Shown piece by piece: positions 19,501 to 29,141 of a stretch of DNA of 64,000 nucleotides. The DNA is taken from the NCBI GenBank assembly GCA_945861435.1, contig CAMAUX010000018.1:1-64000 (forward strand), in the 5' to 3' direction. Numbering within the stretch: position 1 is the first letter of the stretch; each line of letters starts with the position of its first letter. The position numbers were made by a program, and so were the translations under genes. Below the pieces are notes generated by a model. The model was given only the letters and a program-made list of their open reading frames with translations. It was not told where the DNA came from and ran no database searches. This DNA comes from Chthoniobacter flavus. Lineage in GTDB: Bacteria; Verrucomicrobiota; Verrucomicrobiia; Chthoniobacterales; Chthoniobacteraceae.

Positions 19501-21101
19501 CAGTCGATGGGCGGGTTGGTGACCTGCGCGAAGAGCTGCTTGAAGTAATCGTAGAGGAGTTTGGATTTGTTGGAGAGGACAGCGAGTGGGATGTCGGTGC
19601 CCATGGAGCCGGTGGCTTCCACGCCGTCCTTGCCCATGGGGACGAGGATCTTGCGCTCATCTTCGAAGGTGTAGCCGAAGGCGAGTTGGCGCTCGACGAC
19701 GGTCTCGTGGTCGGGGACCGGGACCTCTGGTGCGTCGGCGATGTTGGCCAGCTTGATGAGGTTCTCATCGAGCCACTGGCGGTAAGGTTTCTGAGAAGCA
19801 ACGCGTGCCTTGATCTCCTCGTCGGCGACGATGCGGCCTTCCTGCATGTCGACAAGGAACATGCGTCCCGGCTGGAGACGGCCTTTGGAGGCGACGTTGG
19901 CGGGGTCGATCGGGAGGACGCCGGCTTCGGAGCCCATGATGACGTAGTCGTCCTTGGTGACGTAATAGCGGGAGGGGCGCAGGCCGTTGCGGTCGAGGGT
20001 GGCGCCGATCATGGTGCCGTCGGTGAAGACGACGGAGGCGGGGCCGTCCCATGGTTCCATGAGGCAGGACTGGTATTCGTAGAACGCCCGTTTTTCGGGG
20101 CTCATGGATTCGTGGCCGCTCCACGGTTCCGGGATCATCATCATCATGGCCTCCGGGAGGGAGCGTCCGCCGGCGACGAGGAGTTCGAGGACGTTGTCGA
20201 ACTTGGCGGAATCGGAGCCGTTGGGGTTGACGATGGGAAGGATGGAAGGGAGGTGGGGGCCGAAGAGAGGGCTGGCGAGGAGAGGCTCGCGAGCCTTCAT
20301 CCAGTTAACGTTCCCGTTGAGGGTGTTGATCTCGCCGTTGTGCGCGATGTGGTGGTACGGATGCGCACGTTCCCATGCGGGGAAGGTGTTGGTGGAGAAG
20401 CGGGAGTGGACGAGCGCGAGCGCGGTGTCCATGGCCGGGTCGGCGAGGTCGGGGAAGTATTTTCCGACCTGTTCGGGCATGAGCATGCCCTTGTAGATGA
20501 CGGTGCGGCAGGAGAGGCTGCTCGCGTAATAGAAGGGATCCCTGCCCGAGGCGCGGAGTTGGTGGTGCGCCTGCTTGGAGAGGATGAAGAGTTGGCGATC
20601 GAAGTCCTGATCGGTGGCGCAGGATGCCGGGCGTCCGAGGAATACCTGGCGTGAGCAGGGCTCGCTCTCGACGGCGGTCTTGCCGAGGGAGGAGTTGTCC
20701 GTGGGGACAGTGCGCCAACCGAGGACGGGGAGGCCGAGGGCTTCGGCGAGCGCGGTGAAGGAGCGTTCAGTTTCCGCGCGGACCGTGGCGTCCGGAGAGA
20801 CATAGAGCATGCCCACGCCGTACTGGCCGGGGGGCGGGAGCTTTGCGATGCCTGCCGCGGGAGCGGATTTGGAGAAGAAAGCGTGCGGGAGTTGGAGGAG
20901 GATGCCGGCGCCGTCTCCGGTGTTGGCTTCGCAGCCGCAGGCGCCCCGGTGGTCGAGGTTGACCAGGATGGTGAGGGCTTGCTGGATGATCTCGTGCGAG
21001 CGTTTGCCTTTCATTTGGCAAACGAAACCGACGCCGCAGGCGTCGTGCTCAAACTGCGGATCGTAGAGGCCCTGTTTCTCGGGAAGTCCGGGATTCTTCA
21101 T
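16512..21101 (-). CDS. gltB: Glutamate synthase large subunit
   Basis: Transfers the glutamine amide to 2-oxoglutarate to give two glutamates; with GltD it forms the GOGAT step of ammonium assimilation. The 1,529-residue length is standard. The class II amidotransferase nucleophile Cys is in [10 protein letters not shown] (Cys22), so a propeptide of about 21 residues is expected to be removed. The FMN domain includes [10 protein letters not shown] and [10 protein letters not shown], the 3Fe-4S cysteines are in [14 protein letters not shown], and the C-terminal beta-helix carries the repeated GGxxG motifs ([22 protein letters not shown]). Start is ATG 21101. Confidence 0.97.
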   Translation of the reverse strand: MKNPGLPEKQGLYDPQFEHDACGVGFVCQMKGKRSHEIIQQALTILVNLDHRGACGCEANTGDGAGILLQLPHAFFSKSAPAAGIAKLPPPGQYGVGMLYVSPDATVRAETERSFTALAEALGLPVLGWRTVPTDNSSLGKTAVESEPCSRQVFLGRPASCATDQDFDRQLFILSKQAHHQLRASGRDPFYYASSLSCRTVIYKGMLMPEQVGKYFPDLADPAMDTALALVHSRFSTNTFPAWERAHPYHHIAHNGEINTLNGNVNWMKAREPLLASPLFGPHLPSILPIVNPNGSDSAKFDNVLELLVAGGRSLPEAMMMMIPEPWSGHESMSPEKRAFYEYQSCLMEPWDGPASVVFTDGTMIGATLDRNGLRPSRYYVTKDDYVIMGSEAGVLPIDPANVASKGRLQPGRMFLVDMQEGRIVADEEIKARVASQKPYRQWLDENLIKLANIADAPEVPVPDHETVVERQLAFGYTFEDERKILVPMGKDGVEATGSMGTDIPLAVLSNKSKLLYDYFKQLFAQVTNPPIDCIREEIVTSSVTTIGPERNLLDPSPESCHLIELPTPILTNEELAKLRHVAHGQFRSVTIPTLFDAKEGAAGLEKALAEVCHQASLHIDAGINIIILSDRGVDRHNSAIPPLLAVSGLHHFLIREGKRTKVGLVLESGEPREVHHFCTLIGYGCAAINPYLAFETLDDMIRQGLLVGVDHYTACKNYVKAATKGIVKVASKIGISTIQSYLGAQIFECVGLQKTLVDKYFTGTASRIEGASLEAIAEETLSRHRLAFPERVETPATLEVGGDYQWRNEGEAHLFSPQVIHSLQKAVRTNNYETFKTYSTLVNTQMEQVFTLRGLLQFKARTPVPIDEVEPVDSILKRFKTGAMSYGSISKEAHESLAIAMNRIGGKSNTGEGGEDPERFTWTNDRGDSKNSAIKQVASGRFGVTSLYLTQARELQIKMAQGAKPGEGGQLPGGKVYPWIAKVRHSTTGVGLISPPPHHDIYSIEDLSELIHDLKNANRAARVSVKLVSEVGVGTIAAGVAKAHADVVLISGFDGGTGASPQTSIKHAGLPWELGLAETHQTLVLNNLRSRIVVETDGQLKTGRDVVVAALLGAEEFGFATAPLVTLGCIMMRVCHLNTCPVGVATQDPALRANFQGDPEHTVNFMKFIAQEVREIMASLGFRSLNEMVGRTDVLEARHAVAHWKSKGIDLSNLLYQPNVGPEVGRFCTEIQDHGLEKGLDLSVLLEKCRPAIERGESVRLEMPIKNTHRVVGTIVGNEITKRHWNGLPDGTVHLKFNGSAGQSLGAFVPPGVTIELEGDANDYVGKGLSGGRIVIYPDKAATFPAHENILLGNVALYGATAGEAFFRGVAGERFGVRNSGVTTVVEGVGDHGCEYMTGGKVVVLGSTGRNFAAGMSGGVAFVLDEKGDFATRCNKQMVGLEKVDEKDAADLRALIQRHADLTGSERASEILSDWDATLPKFVKVMPKDYKRVLQAIATAQAKGLSGDAALQEAFEINARDESRVGGG

Positions 21102-21369
21102 TTCTTTTTGCGGGACGGAATCATTGTCTCAAGCGGCGGGTTGCGGCCCTAGACGGGTATAAGGGGGGGGAATGTAGTAGGAGGGACCCCCCCCCCTGTC
21201 AAAGCGAACTTCACAGAAACCTGAGGTGGATGGGGGTGGGGGGCAACGTGGCGGCGCGTCACAAGCGTGAACCGCCGGCGGTGCGTGGCGTTGGTGTGCG
21301 CCGCTGGATGGCCTGTGGGACCGCGGCGTGATGATGTGGCGCCGGCGATTGGGCCGGGGGTCTTCCGGA
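21102..21369. other. gltB upstream region with G8/C10 tracts
   Basis: On the plus strand a run of eight G (21164-21171) and a run of ten C (21188-21197) are separated by 16 bases, so the gltB leader (minus strand) could fold a pure G-C hairpin about 60-95 bases upstream of the start codon. This could act on gltB expression or end transcription from the oxidoreductase gene behind it; there is no U run to mark it as an intrinsic terminator. The rest of the interval has no gene-like frame. Confidence 0.5.
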
Positions 21370-22527
21370 TCAGCGGCGGAAGGACTTGGTGAAGTCCTCG
21401 GTCTGGACCGTGGCGACCTTTTTCTCGTGCCTTGAAGCGGCGATGAGCTCGTTGAGCTTGGACTCCCATGCTTTGCCATCCATGGGGAGGTCGATGCTTT
21501 GGTTGATGAGGGAGGAGTAGAGGAGGACGTTGGCGAGTTCTACGGAGCCCATGCCTTCGTAGCCCGGGGCGGTGAGAGGGGAGCCATCGAGGATGGCGTC
21601 GACGAAGTTCTGCATGAGAGAGGCGTGGGCGTTGGAGGCGTTGTCGAAGGGGATCTCGACGTTCCAGACTTCTGGTTTGGCGAAGCCGCTTTTGACGGTG
21701 CGGCTGAATTCGAGCATGTCGGCGTCGTTGCGGGTGAAGGTGAGGCGGTTGTTTTCGAGGACGACCTTGCCGCGGGTGCCGCAGAGTTCGAGGCGGTTGG
21801 AGCCTGGGGCCTCGCCGGTGGAGGAGATGAAGACGCCGGTGGCGCCATTGGGCCACTCGAGGTAGCAGGTGACGTTGTCCTCGACCTCGATATCGTGGAA
21901 CTGGCCGAGTTGGCAGAATCCACGGACGCGCGCGGGCATTCCGCAGAGCCACTGGAGCATGTCGAGCTGGTGGAGGCACTGGTTGAGAAGGACGCCGCCG
22001 CCCTCGCCCTTCCACGTGGCGCGCCAGCCGCCGCTGGCGTAGTAGGCTTCGGTGCGGAACCAGTCAGTGATGATCCAGTTGACGCGCACGAGTTTGCCGA
22101 GTTCCTCCTCGATGAGTTTGCGGATCTTGAGGTAGCGGGGTTCGACACGCATCTGGAACATGCCTGCGAAGACCTGCTTCGGGTGTTCGCGCGCGACGGC
22201 GCAGAGCTTTTCGGCATCGGCCTTGTGGGCGGAGATGGGCTTCTCGATCATCGTGTGCAGGCCGTTCTGGAGCGCATCGATGCCGAGCGTGGTGTGGAGG
22301 AAGTGCGGGGTCGCGACGACGATGGCGTCGATTTTACCGGAGCGGATCATGTCCTCGCACTTTTCGAAGGTGGCGATGCCTCTGGCCTTGAAGGGCTCGA
22401 GGTTGGGGGTGAAGGCGTCGCTGACCGCGGTGAGTTCGCAGCGCGAGATTTTCCCTTCGAGGAGGTAGTTGGTGTGGAACTTGCCGATGTTGCCGAGACC
22501 GACGATGCCGAGGCGGACTTGTTTCAT
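21370..22527 (-). CDS. Gfo/Idh/MocA family oxidoreductase
   Basis: NAD(P)-dependent sugar or inositol-type oxidoreductase. The 385-residue protein starts at ATG 22527 with the Rossmann loop LGIVGLGNIGKFHTNYL, followed by AVVATPHFLH-type sequence (IVVATPHFLHT) and the family motif EKPISAHKADAEKL, in which the Lys of EKP is catalytic. The C-terminal GFO_IDH_MocA_C domain includes GGGVLLNQCLHQLDMLQWLCG with the conserved His. The upstream frame extension into the divergent hydrolase gene is not homologous. Substrate is not readable; Verrucomicrobia carry many paralogues. Confidence 0.92.
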   Translation of the reverse strand: MKQVRLGIVGLGNIGKFHTNYLLEGKISRCELTAVSDAFTPNLEPFKARGIATFEKCEDMIRSGKIDAIVVATPHFLHTTLGIDALQNGLHTMIEKPISAHKADAEKLCAVAREHPKQVFAGMFQMRVEPRYLKIRKLIEEELGKLVRVNWIITDWFRTEAYYASGGWRATWKGEGGGVLLNQCLHQLDMLQWLCGMPARVRGFCQLGQFHDIEVEDNVTCYLEWPNGATGVFISSTGEAPGSNRLELCGTRGKVVLENNRLTFTRNDADMLEFSRTVKSGFAKPEVWNVEIPFDNASNAHASLMQNFVDAILDGSPLTAPGYEGMGSVELANVLLYSSLINQSIDLPMDGKAWESKLNELIAASRHEKKVATVQTEDFTKSFRR

Positions 22528-22713
22528 GGGGAGCGAGGTGGTGGGGGTGGCTGCGCAGAGCAGCGGGCCTGCAAAACGCCACATCGGTGGGCGGGTCGCA
22601 ATCCTTTTTGGGCTTGGCAGGTCCGGGCTTGAATGGGCTGCGGGATGGAGAGGGCGGCCTGAGGCGACGTAAAACGGATTGAATTCCCGCCATTCAGCGT
22701 GGATGGCTTGTGC

Positions 22714-23649
22714 ATGTCGCACCTGCCTGTTCACAAGATTTGCCGGAGGGGCTTTCTGTCCGTGCTTGCGGGAATGGCGGCCTCCGGGTGTGCGGGTGGG
22801 CGTGCGGATGGGGCTGGAGCCGATGCTTCGCGTGGGGTGGGGAGGGAAGTGGCTGTGGGGCCGGTGGATCGTTTCTTCACTGCATCGGATGGAGTGCGTC
22901 TGCATTACGTGGAGGCGGGCGGCGGTCCGGACACCATCGTGCTGGTGCCCGGGTGGTTGATGCCGGCCGCGGTGTTCGAGCCCCAGTGGAAGGGGTTGTC
23001 GAAGCAGTTCCGAGTGATCGCGTTTGATCCGCGATCGCAGGGGCGCTCGGAGGTGTTCAAGGGGCGGCACACACCGGAGCGTCGTTCTCTGGATTTGAAG
23101 GAGCTGCTGGTGGCGGCCGATGTGGAGCGCTGTGTTCTTGGCGGCTGGTCGCTTGGGGTGATGGAGGTGCTGGATTTTTTGGCGAAGCATCAGCCGCAGC
23201 AGATCCGAGGGTTGGTGCTCATCGACAACTCGATTGGAGAGGGGCGGCCGCCGGCGCCTTCCAAACCCGATTCTGGGCCGCCGCCGCGGAACCGGGCGGA
23301 GCGGATGCGGAGTTTTGCGTTGAGTCTCACGAAGAAGCCGATGGAGGAGCGGATGCTGGAGGCGGTGTTCCAGTCGGCGATGCGGGTGCCGGAGGGGGCG
23401 GCTTCGGAGCTCCTGCACAAGCCCTTTCCGCGTGAGTACTGGCGGGATACGTTGCTAGCGCAGAGGGTGCCCGTGCTTTATGCGATCCGGCCGCGATTTT
23501 CCGAGCAGGGCGCGGCGTTGGTGGCGAAGCGGCCGGGGCTTGCGAGGGTGGAGGTTTTCCCGGCGGCCGGGCACGCGTTGTTCCTGGACGAACCGACGCG
23601 GTTCAACTCGGTGGTGAGCACGTTTGCGCAGGGGGCATTCCGGCGCTGA
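22714..23649 (+). CDS. Lipoprotein alpha/beta hydrolase
   Basis: From ATG 22714 the 311-residue protein begins with an apparent signal (basic KICRRG, then FLSVLAGMAASGC), and ASGC fits a lipobox, so it may be a lipid-anchored exported protein. The hydrolase fold follows: FFTASDGVRLHYVEAGGG, oxyanion region VPGW, nucleophile elbow GGWSLGV and catalytic His in AAGHALFLDEP. An alternative start at 22699 adds five residues. Divergent from the Gfo/Idh gene. Substrate unknown; the family includes esterases, haloperoxidase-like enzymes and C-C hydrolases. Confidence 0.85.
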   Translation: MSHLPVHKICRRGFLSVLAGMAASGCAGGRADGAGADASRGVGREVAVGPVDRFFTASDGVRLHYVEAGGGPDTIVLVPGWLMPAAVFEPQWKGLSKQFRVIAFDPRSQGRSEVFKGRHTPERRSLDLKELLVAADVERCVLGGWSLGVMEVLDFLAKHQPQQIRGLVLIDNSIGEGRPPAPSKPDSGPPPRNRAERMRSFALSLTKKPMEERMLEAVFQSAMRVPEGAASELLHKPFPREYWRDTLLAQRVPVLYAIRPRFSEQGAALVAKRPGLARVEVFPAAGHALFLDEPTRFNSVVSTFAQGAFRR

Positions 23650-23703
23650 TGCGATAGCGACGGTCTGTGCGGGACGGGGAAGGGGGCGGCTTGGAGGGGG
23701 GGG

Positions 23704-24771
23704 TTATTTGAGGGCGCGGACGCGGTGGGTTTCGCTGTCGCCGATGAAGAGGGTGCCGTCCTTGTCGATGAAGATGCCGTGAAGGCGCGCCATCTTGCAC
23801 TGGAGAGGGTTGCCCTCGGGGCCGTCGCCCTTTTCACCGGTGCCGGCGATGAGTTCAAGGGTGCCATTCTTAATGTCGATCATGCGCACGGAATGGCTTT
23901 CCGTGTCGGCGAGGTAGACGTTGCCGTTGGGGGCGATGGCGATGCCTTTGGGGCCGGAGAGTGTGGCTTCTTTCGCTGGGCCGCCATGGCCGGTGAAGCC
24001 CTTTTTTCCGGTGCCGGCGACGTGATGGATGATGCCGGAGGGCAGGTCGAATTTGAAGACTTGGTTGCCTTCGCGGGTGGCGAGCCAGAGGTTGCCTTGG
24101 GCATCGAAGTCGATCGAGCGCGGTCCGTTGAGGGGGGTGCCGGCGATGGGGGCTCCGTCCGGAGTGGGGCCGGGTTTGCCGGTGCCTGCGAAGGTGGAGA
24201 TGAGGCCGGTCTTTGCGTCGACTTTGCGGATGGCATGGTTGCCGATGTCGCAGATGTAGAGGTTGCCCGCGGGATCGAACTGGATGGAGTGGGGTTGCCT
24301 GAACTGGGCGTTTGCGGCGGGACCGCCGTCGCCGCTGTAGGCCGGTTTGCCGTTGCCCGCGAAGGTGGTGATGATGCCGGTCTTCGCGTCGACGCGGCGC
24401 ACGGCGTGGTTGGTCATGTCGACGATGTAGAGGTGGCCGTCCCGGTCGAACCGGATCTCATGGGGGAGGTTGAATGTGGCCTGCAGCGCGGGGCCTCCAT
24501 CGCCGGAGTAGCCCTTCTGGCCGGTGCCTGCGACGACGTGCAGGATGCCGTCGGCGGTGATCTTGCAGACGCGCTGGCCGGTGTATTCGCAGAACCAAAG
24601 GCTGCCGTCCGGCCCTCGGGTGACGCCGAAGGGGTTGTCGATCTGTGCGGCGGTGGCGGGGCCGCCGGCGCCTGTGGAGCCTTTGGTGCCGGTGCCGGCA
24701 ACGGTGTGGATTTCTGCGGCTTTGAGATGGAGGCTCAGCAGGAGGGCGAGGAGGAGAGGGGTGGTGCGCAT
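23704..24771 (-). CDS. Secreted NHL-repeat beta-propeller protein
   Basis: 355 residues from ATG 24771 with a signal peptide (MRTTPLLLALLLSLHLKAAE). The mature part is a series of NHL-type blades of the form TVAGTGxKGxxGDGGPAxxAxxxxPxGxxxDxxGxLYxxDxxNHxVR, seen about six times. The most regular blades are GYSGDGGPALQATF, AYSGDGGPAANAQF and GFTGHGGPAKEATL. Such propellers are common in Verrucomicrobia and Planctomycetes and are thought to bind ligands or proteins; no enzymatic residues can be read. It converges with the hydrolase gene. Confidence 0.85.
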   Translation of the reverse strand: MRTTPLLLALLLSLHLKAAEIHTVAGTGTKGSTGAGGPATAAQIDNPFGVTRGPDGSLWFCEYTGQRVCKITADGILHVVAGTGQKGYSGDGGPALQATFNLPHEIRFDRDGHLYIVDMTNHAVRRVDAKTGIITTFAGNGKPAYSGDGGPAANAQFRQPHSIQFDPAGNLYICDIGNHAIRKVDAKTGLISTFAGTGKPGPTPDGAPIAGTPLNGPRSIDFDAQGNLWLATREGNQVFKFDLPSGIIHHVAGTGKKGFTGHGGPAKEATLSGPKGIAIAPNGNVYLADTESHSVRMIDIKNGTLELIAGTGEKGDGPEGNPLQCKMARLHGIFIDKDGTLFIGDSETHRVRALK

Positions 24772-24833
24772 GGGATGGAGGAAAACCTTTGGGTGAAGAG
24801 CGGCCAAGTTTGGAGTGGCGGGGGCTGGGCGCG

Positions 24834-26387
24834 TCAGTGCGCAATTTTCCATGGAGCGCGGAAGGCGGGGAGGTCGCCTTCGTGCTTGGTCTTGATGAAA
24901 CACGGAATGACGTCTGGTGGATGGGCGAGGGAATGGAGGGTGGTCGGGCCGAGGATGATTTCGCCCGCGCCTGCGCCGTCGCAGTAGCGGGAGGCCATGT
25001 TCACCGTGTCGCCGATGACGGTGTACTGGAGGTGGTCTGTTGCGCCGATGAAGCCGTGGAGCACTTCGCCGGTGTAGACGCCGATGCCCAGTTCGCAGAA
25101 AGCGAGTCCCTCGGCTTTGCGGCGCGCGTTGACGGCCTCCATGCGGTGTTGCATGTGGACTGCCGCCTCGAGGGCCTTGGCCGCGTGGTCCTCGTCGGGT
25201 TCAGGGCTGCCGAAGACGGCGAGGATGGCGTCGCCGATGAACTTGTCGATGGTGCCGTCGTGTCGGAAGATTTCCGGGCCGAGGATCTGGAAGTAGTCGT
25301 TGAGCATCTCGACGACGAGTGCGGAGTCCATGGAGGAGCTCGTCTTGGTGAATCCGCGCAGGTCGGAGAGGAGGACGGTGACCGTGGATTTTTCGCCGCC
25401 CGGTTGAAGGCTGCCGGCGCGTGACTTTTCCAAGAGGCGGTTGCGGACTTTCGGGGAAAAGTTGGTGAGGAGGTGTTCGAGCGTGCGGTTGTTGTGCTCG
25501 ATGGTGGACTGAAGGAGTTGGTTGGCGACTGCGGCGGCGGCGTAATTGGCCACGGAAAGCAGGAACTGGAGGTCTTCGCGGGAGAAGGCTTTCGGGGTGG
25601 AGGGGTTGTCGACGAAAAGCAGGCCGATGACGTCGTCTTTCCAGATGAGCGGGGCATACATGCCGGTGCGGATGCCGATGGCGATCATGCTGGCGGACAT
25701 GTCCTGAAGTTCGCAGGGTTTCTCCTCCCAGATGAAACCCTGTCGCTCAGTGATCGCGCGCAGGATGAGAGAGCGGCTGATGGGAGGGAGGTTTTCGGGC
25801 ACGCTTGCGCGGAGAGCCAGTTTGCCGGAGTCCGACTCTTTGAGGAGAATCGCACCGCGGACGGCGCCCGGGATGAGGGCCATAAGGCGGTCGAGGATGA
25901 GGCGGTAGAGTCGCCTGAGGTTGGACTCTGCGGCGAACTGGAGGGGTAGTTCGTAAAGCATCTCCAGACGCTGCTGGGACTGTGCTGCGAAGCCGCCGGC
26001 GAAGAAGTGGCCGGGAGCGGGTTTCACGTTGAGGCTGTAGCCGATCTCGTAGTTCCCCTTTTGAGAGGTGGATGAAGAGGTGGGCTCCGGGCTTGATGGG
26101 GAGAGAGTGAATGGCAGGTGGCCAAGATGAAGGGACGCGGGCGTCTGCAGTTGGGTGCGGCCGCTGAGTTGAGCGCCGCTGAGAAAAGTGCCTGAAGTGC
26201 TGTTGAGGTCTTCGATTTCCACGGATGTCTCAGCCACGGTGAGACGGGCGTGTCGGCGCGAGACGCCCTGTGAATTGACGATCACATCGCATCCCGGCTC
26301 GCGTCCGATGACGTAGGTGCCTGCCGGAAGCGAGTGGGATTGCGTGGTGCCATCGTCGAGCTGGATGCAGAGGAGGAGGGGGGGCAT
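24834..26387 (-). CDS. FHA-GAF-class III adenylate/guanylate cyclase
   Basis: 517 residues from ATG 26387; a TTG at 26456 would add 23 residues. The N-terminal FHA domain (about 5-100) has GREPGCDVIVN, SRRHARL and LNSTSGTFL, indicating phosphothreonine binding. A GAF domain follows (about 150-310; FVDNPSTPKAFSREDLQFL). The C-terminal class III cyclase has metal-binding Asp in LLSDLRGFTK, IDKFIGDAILAVFG (second Asp; Lys at the purine-specifying position), and VIGDTVNMASR with the transition-state Asn and Arg. The residues look intact and favour ATP as substrate. It likely links phosphoprotein and small-molecule sensing to cAMP. It is divergent from the PfkB gene. Confidence 0.9.
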   Translation of the reverse strand: MPPLLLCIQLDDGTTQSHSLPAGTYVIGREPGCDVIVNSQGVSRRHARLTVAETSVEIEDLNSTSGTFLSGAQLSGRTQLQTPASLHLGHLPFTLSPSSPEPTSSSTSQKGNYEIGYSLNVKPAPGHFFAGGFAAQSQQRLEMLYELPLQFAAESNLRRLYRLILDRLMALIPGAVRGAILLKESDSGKLALRASVPENLPPISRSLILRAITERQGFIWEEKPCELQDMSASMIAIGIRTGMYAPLIWKDDVIGLLFVDNPSTPKAFSREDLQFLLSVANYAAAAVANQLLQSTIEHNNRTLEHLLTNFSPKVRNRLLEKSRAGSLQPGGEKSTVTVLLSDLRGFTKTSSSMDSALVVEMLNDYFQILGPEIFRHDGTIDKFIGDAILAVFGSPEPDEDHAAKALEAAVHMQHRMEAVNARRKAEGLAFCELGIGVYTGEVLHGFIGATDHLQYTVIGDTVNMASRYCDGAGAGEIILGPTTLHSLAHPPDVIPCFIKTKHEGDLPAFRAPWKIAH

Positions 26388-26468
26388 GGCAGTGCTAGCT
26401 GATATCAGTGTTGAAGCTGGCGCGGAATCTTGAATAGTGACCGTCCTATTTTCCAACCCGCCTAACCC

Positions 26469-27383
26469 ATGCCTGTACTTGTTGTCGGATCGATTGCCTT
26501 AGATACTGTGAAAACTCCTGTGGAGGAGCATGCCGACTTGCTGGGCGGGTCTGCATCGTATGCATCGGTGGGGGCGAGTTTCTTTTCCGCGGTGAATCTA
26601 GTCGGGGTGGTGGGGGATGATTTTCCCAAGGCGCATATTGAGTTCTTTAGTCAGCGTGAGATCGATCTGACGGGTCTTCAAAAGGCGCAGGGGCGCACGT
26701 TCCGCTGGTCTGGCGAGTATCTCTGGGACCTAAACACGCGGGAGACGCGGAGCGTGGAGCTCAATGTGTTTGAGCACTTCACGCCAACCCTTCCAGCGGA
26801 CTACCGTCAAACGCAGGTGGTGCTTTTGGCGAACATTGCTCCGAAGCTGCAGGGACACGTGCTCGATCAGATGGAGCGGCCACGCTTTGTCATCGCCGAC
26901 ACGATGGACCTGTGGATCAACATTGCCCGGGAGGATCTGGAGGCTCTTCTGCCAAGGGTGGATATGCTGATTCTTAACGACAGCGAGGCCCGCCAGTTGA
27001 CCCAGGAGACGAGCCTGATCAAGGCCGGGGCGCGGATCCGGGCGATGGGTCCTCGCTATGTGGCGATCAAGAAGGGCGAGCACGGCTGCCTGCTTTTTGG
27101 GGACGGGCGTTTCTTTAGTTGCCCTGCCTATCCTCTGGAGGACATCCACGATCCGACCGGGGCCGGGGACACCTTTGCTGGTGGGTTGGCGGGTTATCTG
27201 GTTTCCCAGGGAGGCGAGGTGGGGTTCGAGCAGTTGCGCAAGGCGGTGGTGATGGGCAGCGTGCTGGCAAGTTTCAATGTGGAGGCGTTCAGTCTGGAGC
27301 GCCTGCGGACGCTCTCGGCGGCCGACATTCAGGCCCGCTACGAGATGTTCCGCCTGATGAGCCAGTTTGAGGTGGTTGAATAA
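26469..27383 (+). CDS. PfkB family carbohydrate kinase
   Basis: ATP-dependent sugar or nucleoside kinase of the ribokinase family. The 304-residue protein has the N-terminal GGSASYASVGASFF region and the C-terminal catalytic motif DPTGAGDTFAGGLAGYL, with the catalytic Asp in GAGD. ILNDSEARQLT and VAIKKGEHGCLLF are also typical. The substrate cannot be assigned; the ELNVFEHFTP lid region is not that of ribokinase or fructokinase. It starts 81 bases from the cyclase gene on the opposite strand and is followed 87 bases later by the UDP-glucuronate decarboxylase gene. Confidence 0.9.
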   Translation: MPVLVVGSIALDTVKTPVEEHADLLGGSASYASVGASFFSAVNLVGVVGDDFPKAHIEFFSQREIDLTGLQKAQGRTFRWSGEYLWDLNTRETRSVELNVFEHFTPTLPADYRQTQVVLLANIAPKLQGHVLDQMERPRFVIADTMDLWINIAREDLEALLPRVDMLILNDSEARQLTQETSLIKAGARIRAMGPRYVAIKKGEHGCLLFGDGRFFSCPAYPLEDIHDPTGAGDTFAGGLAGYLVSQGGEVGFEQLRKAVVMGSVLASFNVEAFSLERLRTLSAADIQARYEMFRLMSQFEVVE

Positions 27384-27470
27384 GTTGGTATGAATAAGTT
27401 GGTGAGATTTGGAGGGAGGCTGCATTTTGCGCTTTCACCCCCGATGGCGCGCACTTAGATAAGGATTCCC

Positions 27471-28427
27471 ATGTTTACACGTTCAGATTCGCGTCCGATT
27501 TCTGTGGTGACAGGCGGTGCCGGTTTTCTTGGTTCGCATCTGACCGACCGATTGCTTTCCGAGGGGCACCGGGTGATTGGTGTGGACAACCTCATTACGG
27601 GCAGTTGCGCCAATATTGAGCATCTTGCCGGGAACGACTGCTATCGCTTCATAAAGCACGATGTTTCCAACTATATCTTCCTGCCCGACGACGTGGACTT
27701 TGTGTTCCATTTCGCATCGCCTGCGAGTCCGATCGACTATTTGGAGTTGCCGATTCCGACACTGAAAGTGGGTGCTCTGGGTACGCACAACACTTTGGGT
27801 TTGGCGAAGGCCAAGGGAGCGAGGTTCCTGCTGGCGTCCACCTCTGAGTGTTACGGGGATCCGCTGGTGCATCCGCAGCGCGAGGATTACTGGGGCAACG
27901 TCAATCCGATTGGACCTCGGGGGGTCTATGACGAAGCCAAGCGTTTCGCGGAGGCGATTACGATGGCGTATCATCGCTTTCACCATGTGGACACCAAGAT
28001 TGTCCGAATCTTCAACACGTACGGCCCGCGGATGCGGCTTCGCGATGGGCGCGTGGTTCCGGCCTTCATTGGACAGGCGCTGCGCGGTGAGTCGCTGACT
28101 ATCTTCGGGGATGGCAGTCAGACGCGGTCGTTCTGTTATGTGAGTGACCTGATTGACGGGATCTTCCGCTTGGCGAAGTCCGATTTTCACGAGCCTGTGA
28201 ACATTGGCAATCCGAGGGAGATGACCATTCTGCAGTTTGCCCAGCAGATTCAGAAGATCACGGGGACGAAGTCGCAGATTGAGCACCGTCCGCTTCCTGT
28301 GGATGATCCGAAAGTGCGGCAACCGGACATCGGTCGGGCGAAGGCGGTGTTGCATTGGGAGCCCAAGGTGGATTTCGACGACGGGATCCGGCGGACGATC
28401 GATTATTTTCAGTCTCGCCTAGATTAA
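27471..28427 (+). CDS. UDP-glucuronate decarboxylase (UDP-xylose synthase)
   Basis: NAD-dependent extended SDR that decarboxylates UDP-glucuronate to UDP-xylose, a glycan precursor. The 318-residue protein has [18 protein letters not shown] at the N-terminus, [20 protein letters not shown] (a UXS hallmark), [10 protein letters not shown], and the catalytic [19 protein letters not shown] and [17 protein letters not shown] then match the UXS family closely. It precedes the pilus-like locus by 116 bases on the same strand and could supply sugar for surface glycans. Confidence 0.93.
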   Translation: MFTRSDSRPISVVTGGAGFLGSHLTDRLLSEGHRVIGVDNLITGSCANIEHLAGNDCYRFIKHDVSNYIFLPDDVDFVFHFASPASPIDYLELPIPTLKVGALGTHNTLGLAKAKGARFLLASTSECYGDPLVHPQREDYWGNVNPIGPRGVYDEAKRFAEAITMAYHRFHHVDTKIVRIFNTYGPRMRLRDGRVVPAFIGQALRGESLTIFGDGSQTRSFCYVSDLIDGIFRLAKSDFHEPVNIGNPREMTILQFAQQIQKITGTKSQIEHRPLPVDDPKVRQPDIGRAKAVLHWEPKVDFDDGIRRTIDYFQSRLD

Positions 28428-28543
28428 GGCGCGCTGGCCCTTGGTTGCGGTTTTTTCTTTCCAGAAGGAAATAAATTCATCAGAAAATATATCTAATACG
28501 CGCTTGTTGTTCCCCTTCTAGTGCCCGCTTTTCTCCCCAGAAC
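28428..28543 (+). promoter_or_regulatory. Likely promoter region of the pilus-like locus
   Basis: This spacer is much more AT-rich than its surroundings, with a T6 run near 28451, then AAATAAATTCATCAGAAAATATATCTAATACG. TATATCTAAT is a plausible extended -10 region. I cannot fix a -35 element. The position before the Amuc_1102-like gene supports a promoter here. Confidence 0.35.
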
Positions 28544-29107
28544 ATGAAAACCACCCTCCTTGTCCTTGCCGCTATGGCGGCTTTCTCGTCTGCAGTAATC
28601 GCCCAGGGTCAGGTATCCCCTGGGGCGGTGAAAGTATCCAAGTGCGAGCATAAGTTGGTGCCGACGCCTCAGTTTCAGATCACTGGCGGGCAGAACAAAC
28701 GGTATAAAGTAGGGGAGTGGCTGGAGGTGGAGGTGGAGTTTGAGTCCACCCCGGAGGAAATCGACGAACTAACTTTCAAGTACACGGTTTTGATCGATAA
28801 GAAAGTCGTGGAAGGCGAGGTGACCCACGTGAATATCCCGAAGGGGAGGGATCATTTCTCGGTGGTTTATATTGCGCCCCGTTCGTTGGAGAAACTGGTC
28901 GGGAGCAAGATCGTGAACGCCGCTCACATTCAGGCCGTCTGGGTGGAGGTTTCCAGGCAGGGACAACTTCTCGCGAAGTTTCCGCAGCAAGGGCCTGCGA
29001 TCCCCAATGTTCAACGTTTTCCGGGGGTGCAACTCCTGAACAAATTACAGACCCCATTTGCGCCGCTTTACTTTGACCGATACGAGGCAATCAAGCAGCA
29101 GCGGTAA
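28544..29107 (+). CDS. Amuc_1102-family pilus-like protein
   Basis: 187 residues with a signal peptide (MKTTLLVLAAMAAFSSAVIA). The mature domain is all-beta in character: KRYKVGEWLEVEVEFESTPEEIDELTFKYTVLID with VEGEVTHVNIPKGRDHFSVVYIAPRSLEKL. This, together with its position before a PilM-like gene and Amuc_1100/1099/1098-like genes, matches the Akkermansia locus, in which Amuc_1102 is a periplasmic OB-fold-like protein of the pilus-associated system. The assignment rests mainly on gene order and size. It is 34 bases from the next gene. Confidence 0.72.
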   Translation: MKTTLLVLAAMAAFSSAVIAQGQVSPGAVKVSKCEHKLVPTPQFQITGGQNKRYKVGEWLEVEVEFESTPEEIDELTFKYTVLIDKKVVEGEVTHVNIPKGRDHFSVVYIAPRSLEKLVGSKIVNAAHIQAVWVEVSRQGQLLAKFPQQGPAIPNVQRFPGVQLLNKLQTPFAPLYFDRYEAIKQQR

Positions 29108-29141
29108 CCTAGTCCGCAACGGCGGACTTTGAAACTGCCCC

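Noticed and set aside
18144-20654. Plus-strand open frame of 836 codons inside gltB
   Set aside because: Antisense shadow of the conserved GltB coding sequence; Asp/Glu/Gly/Val-rich with no motif.
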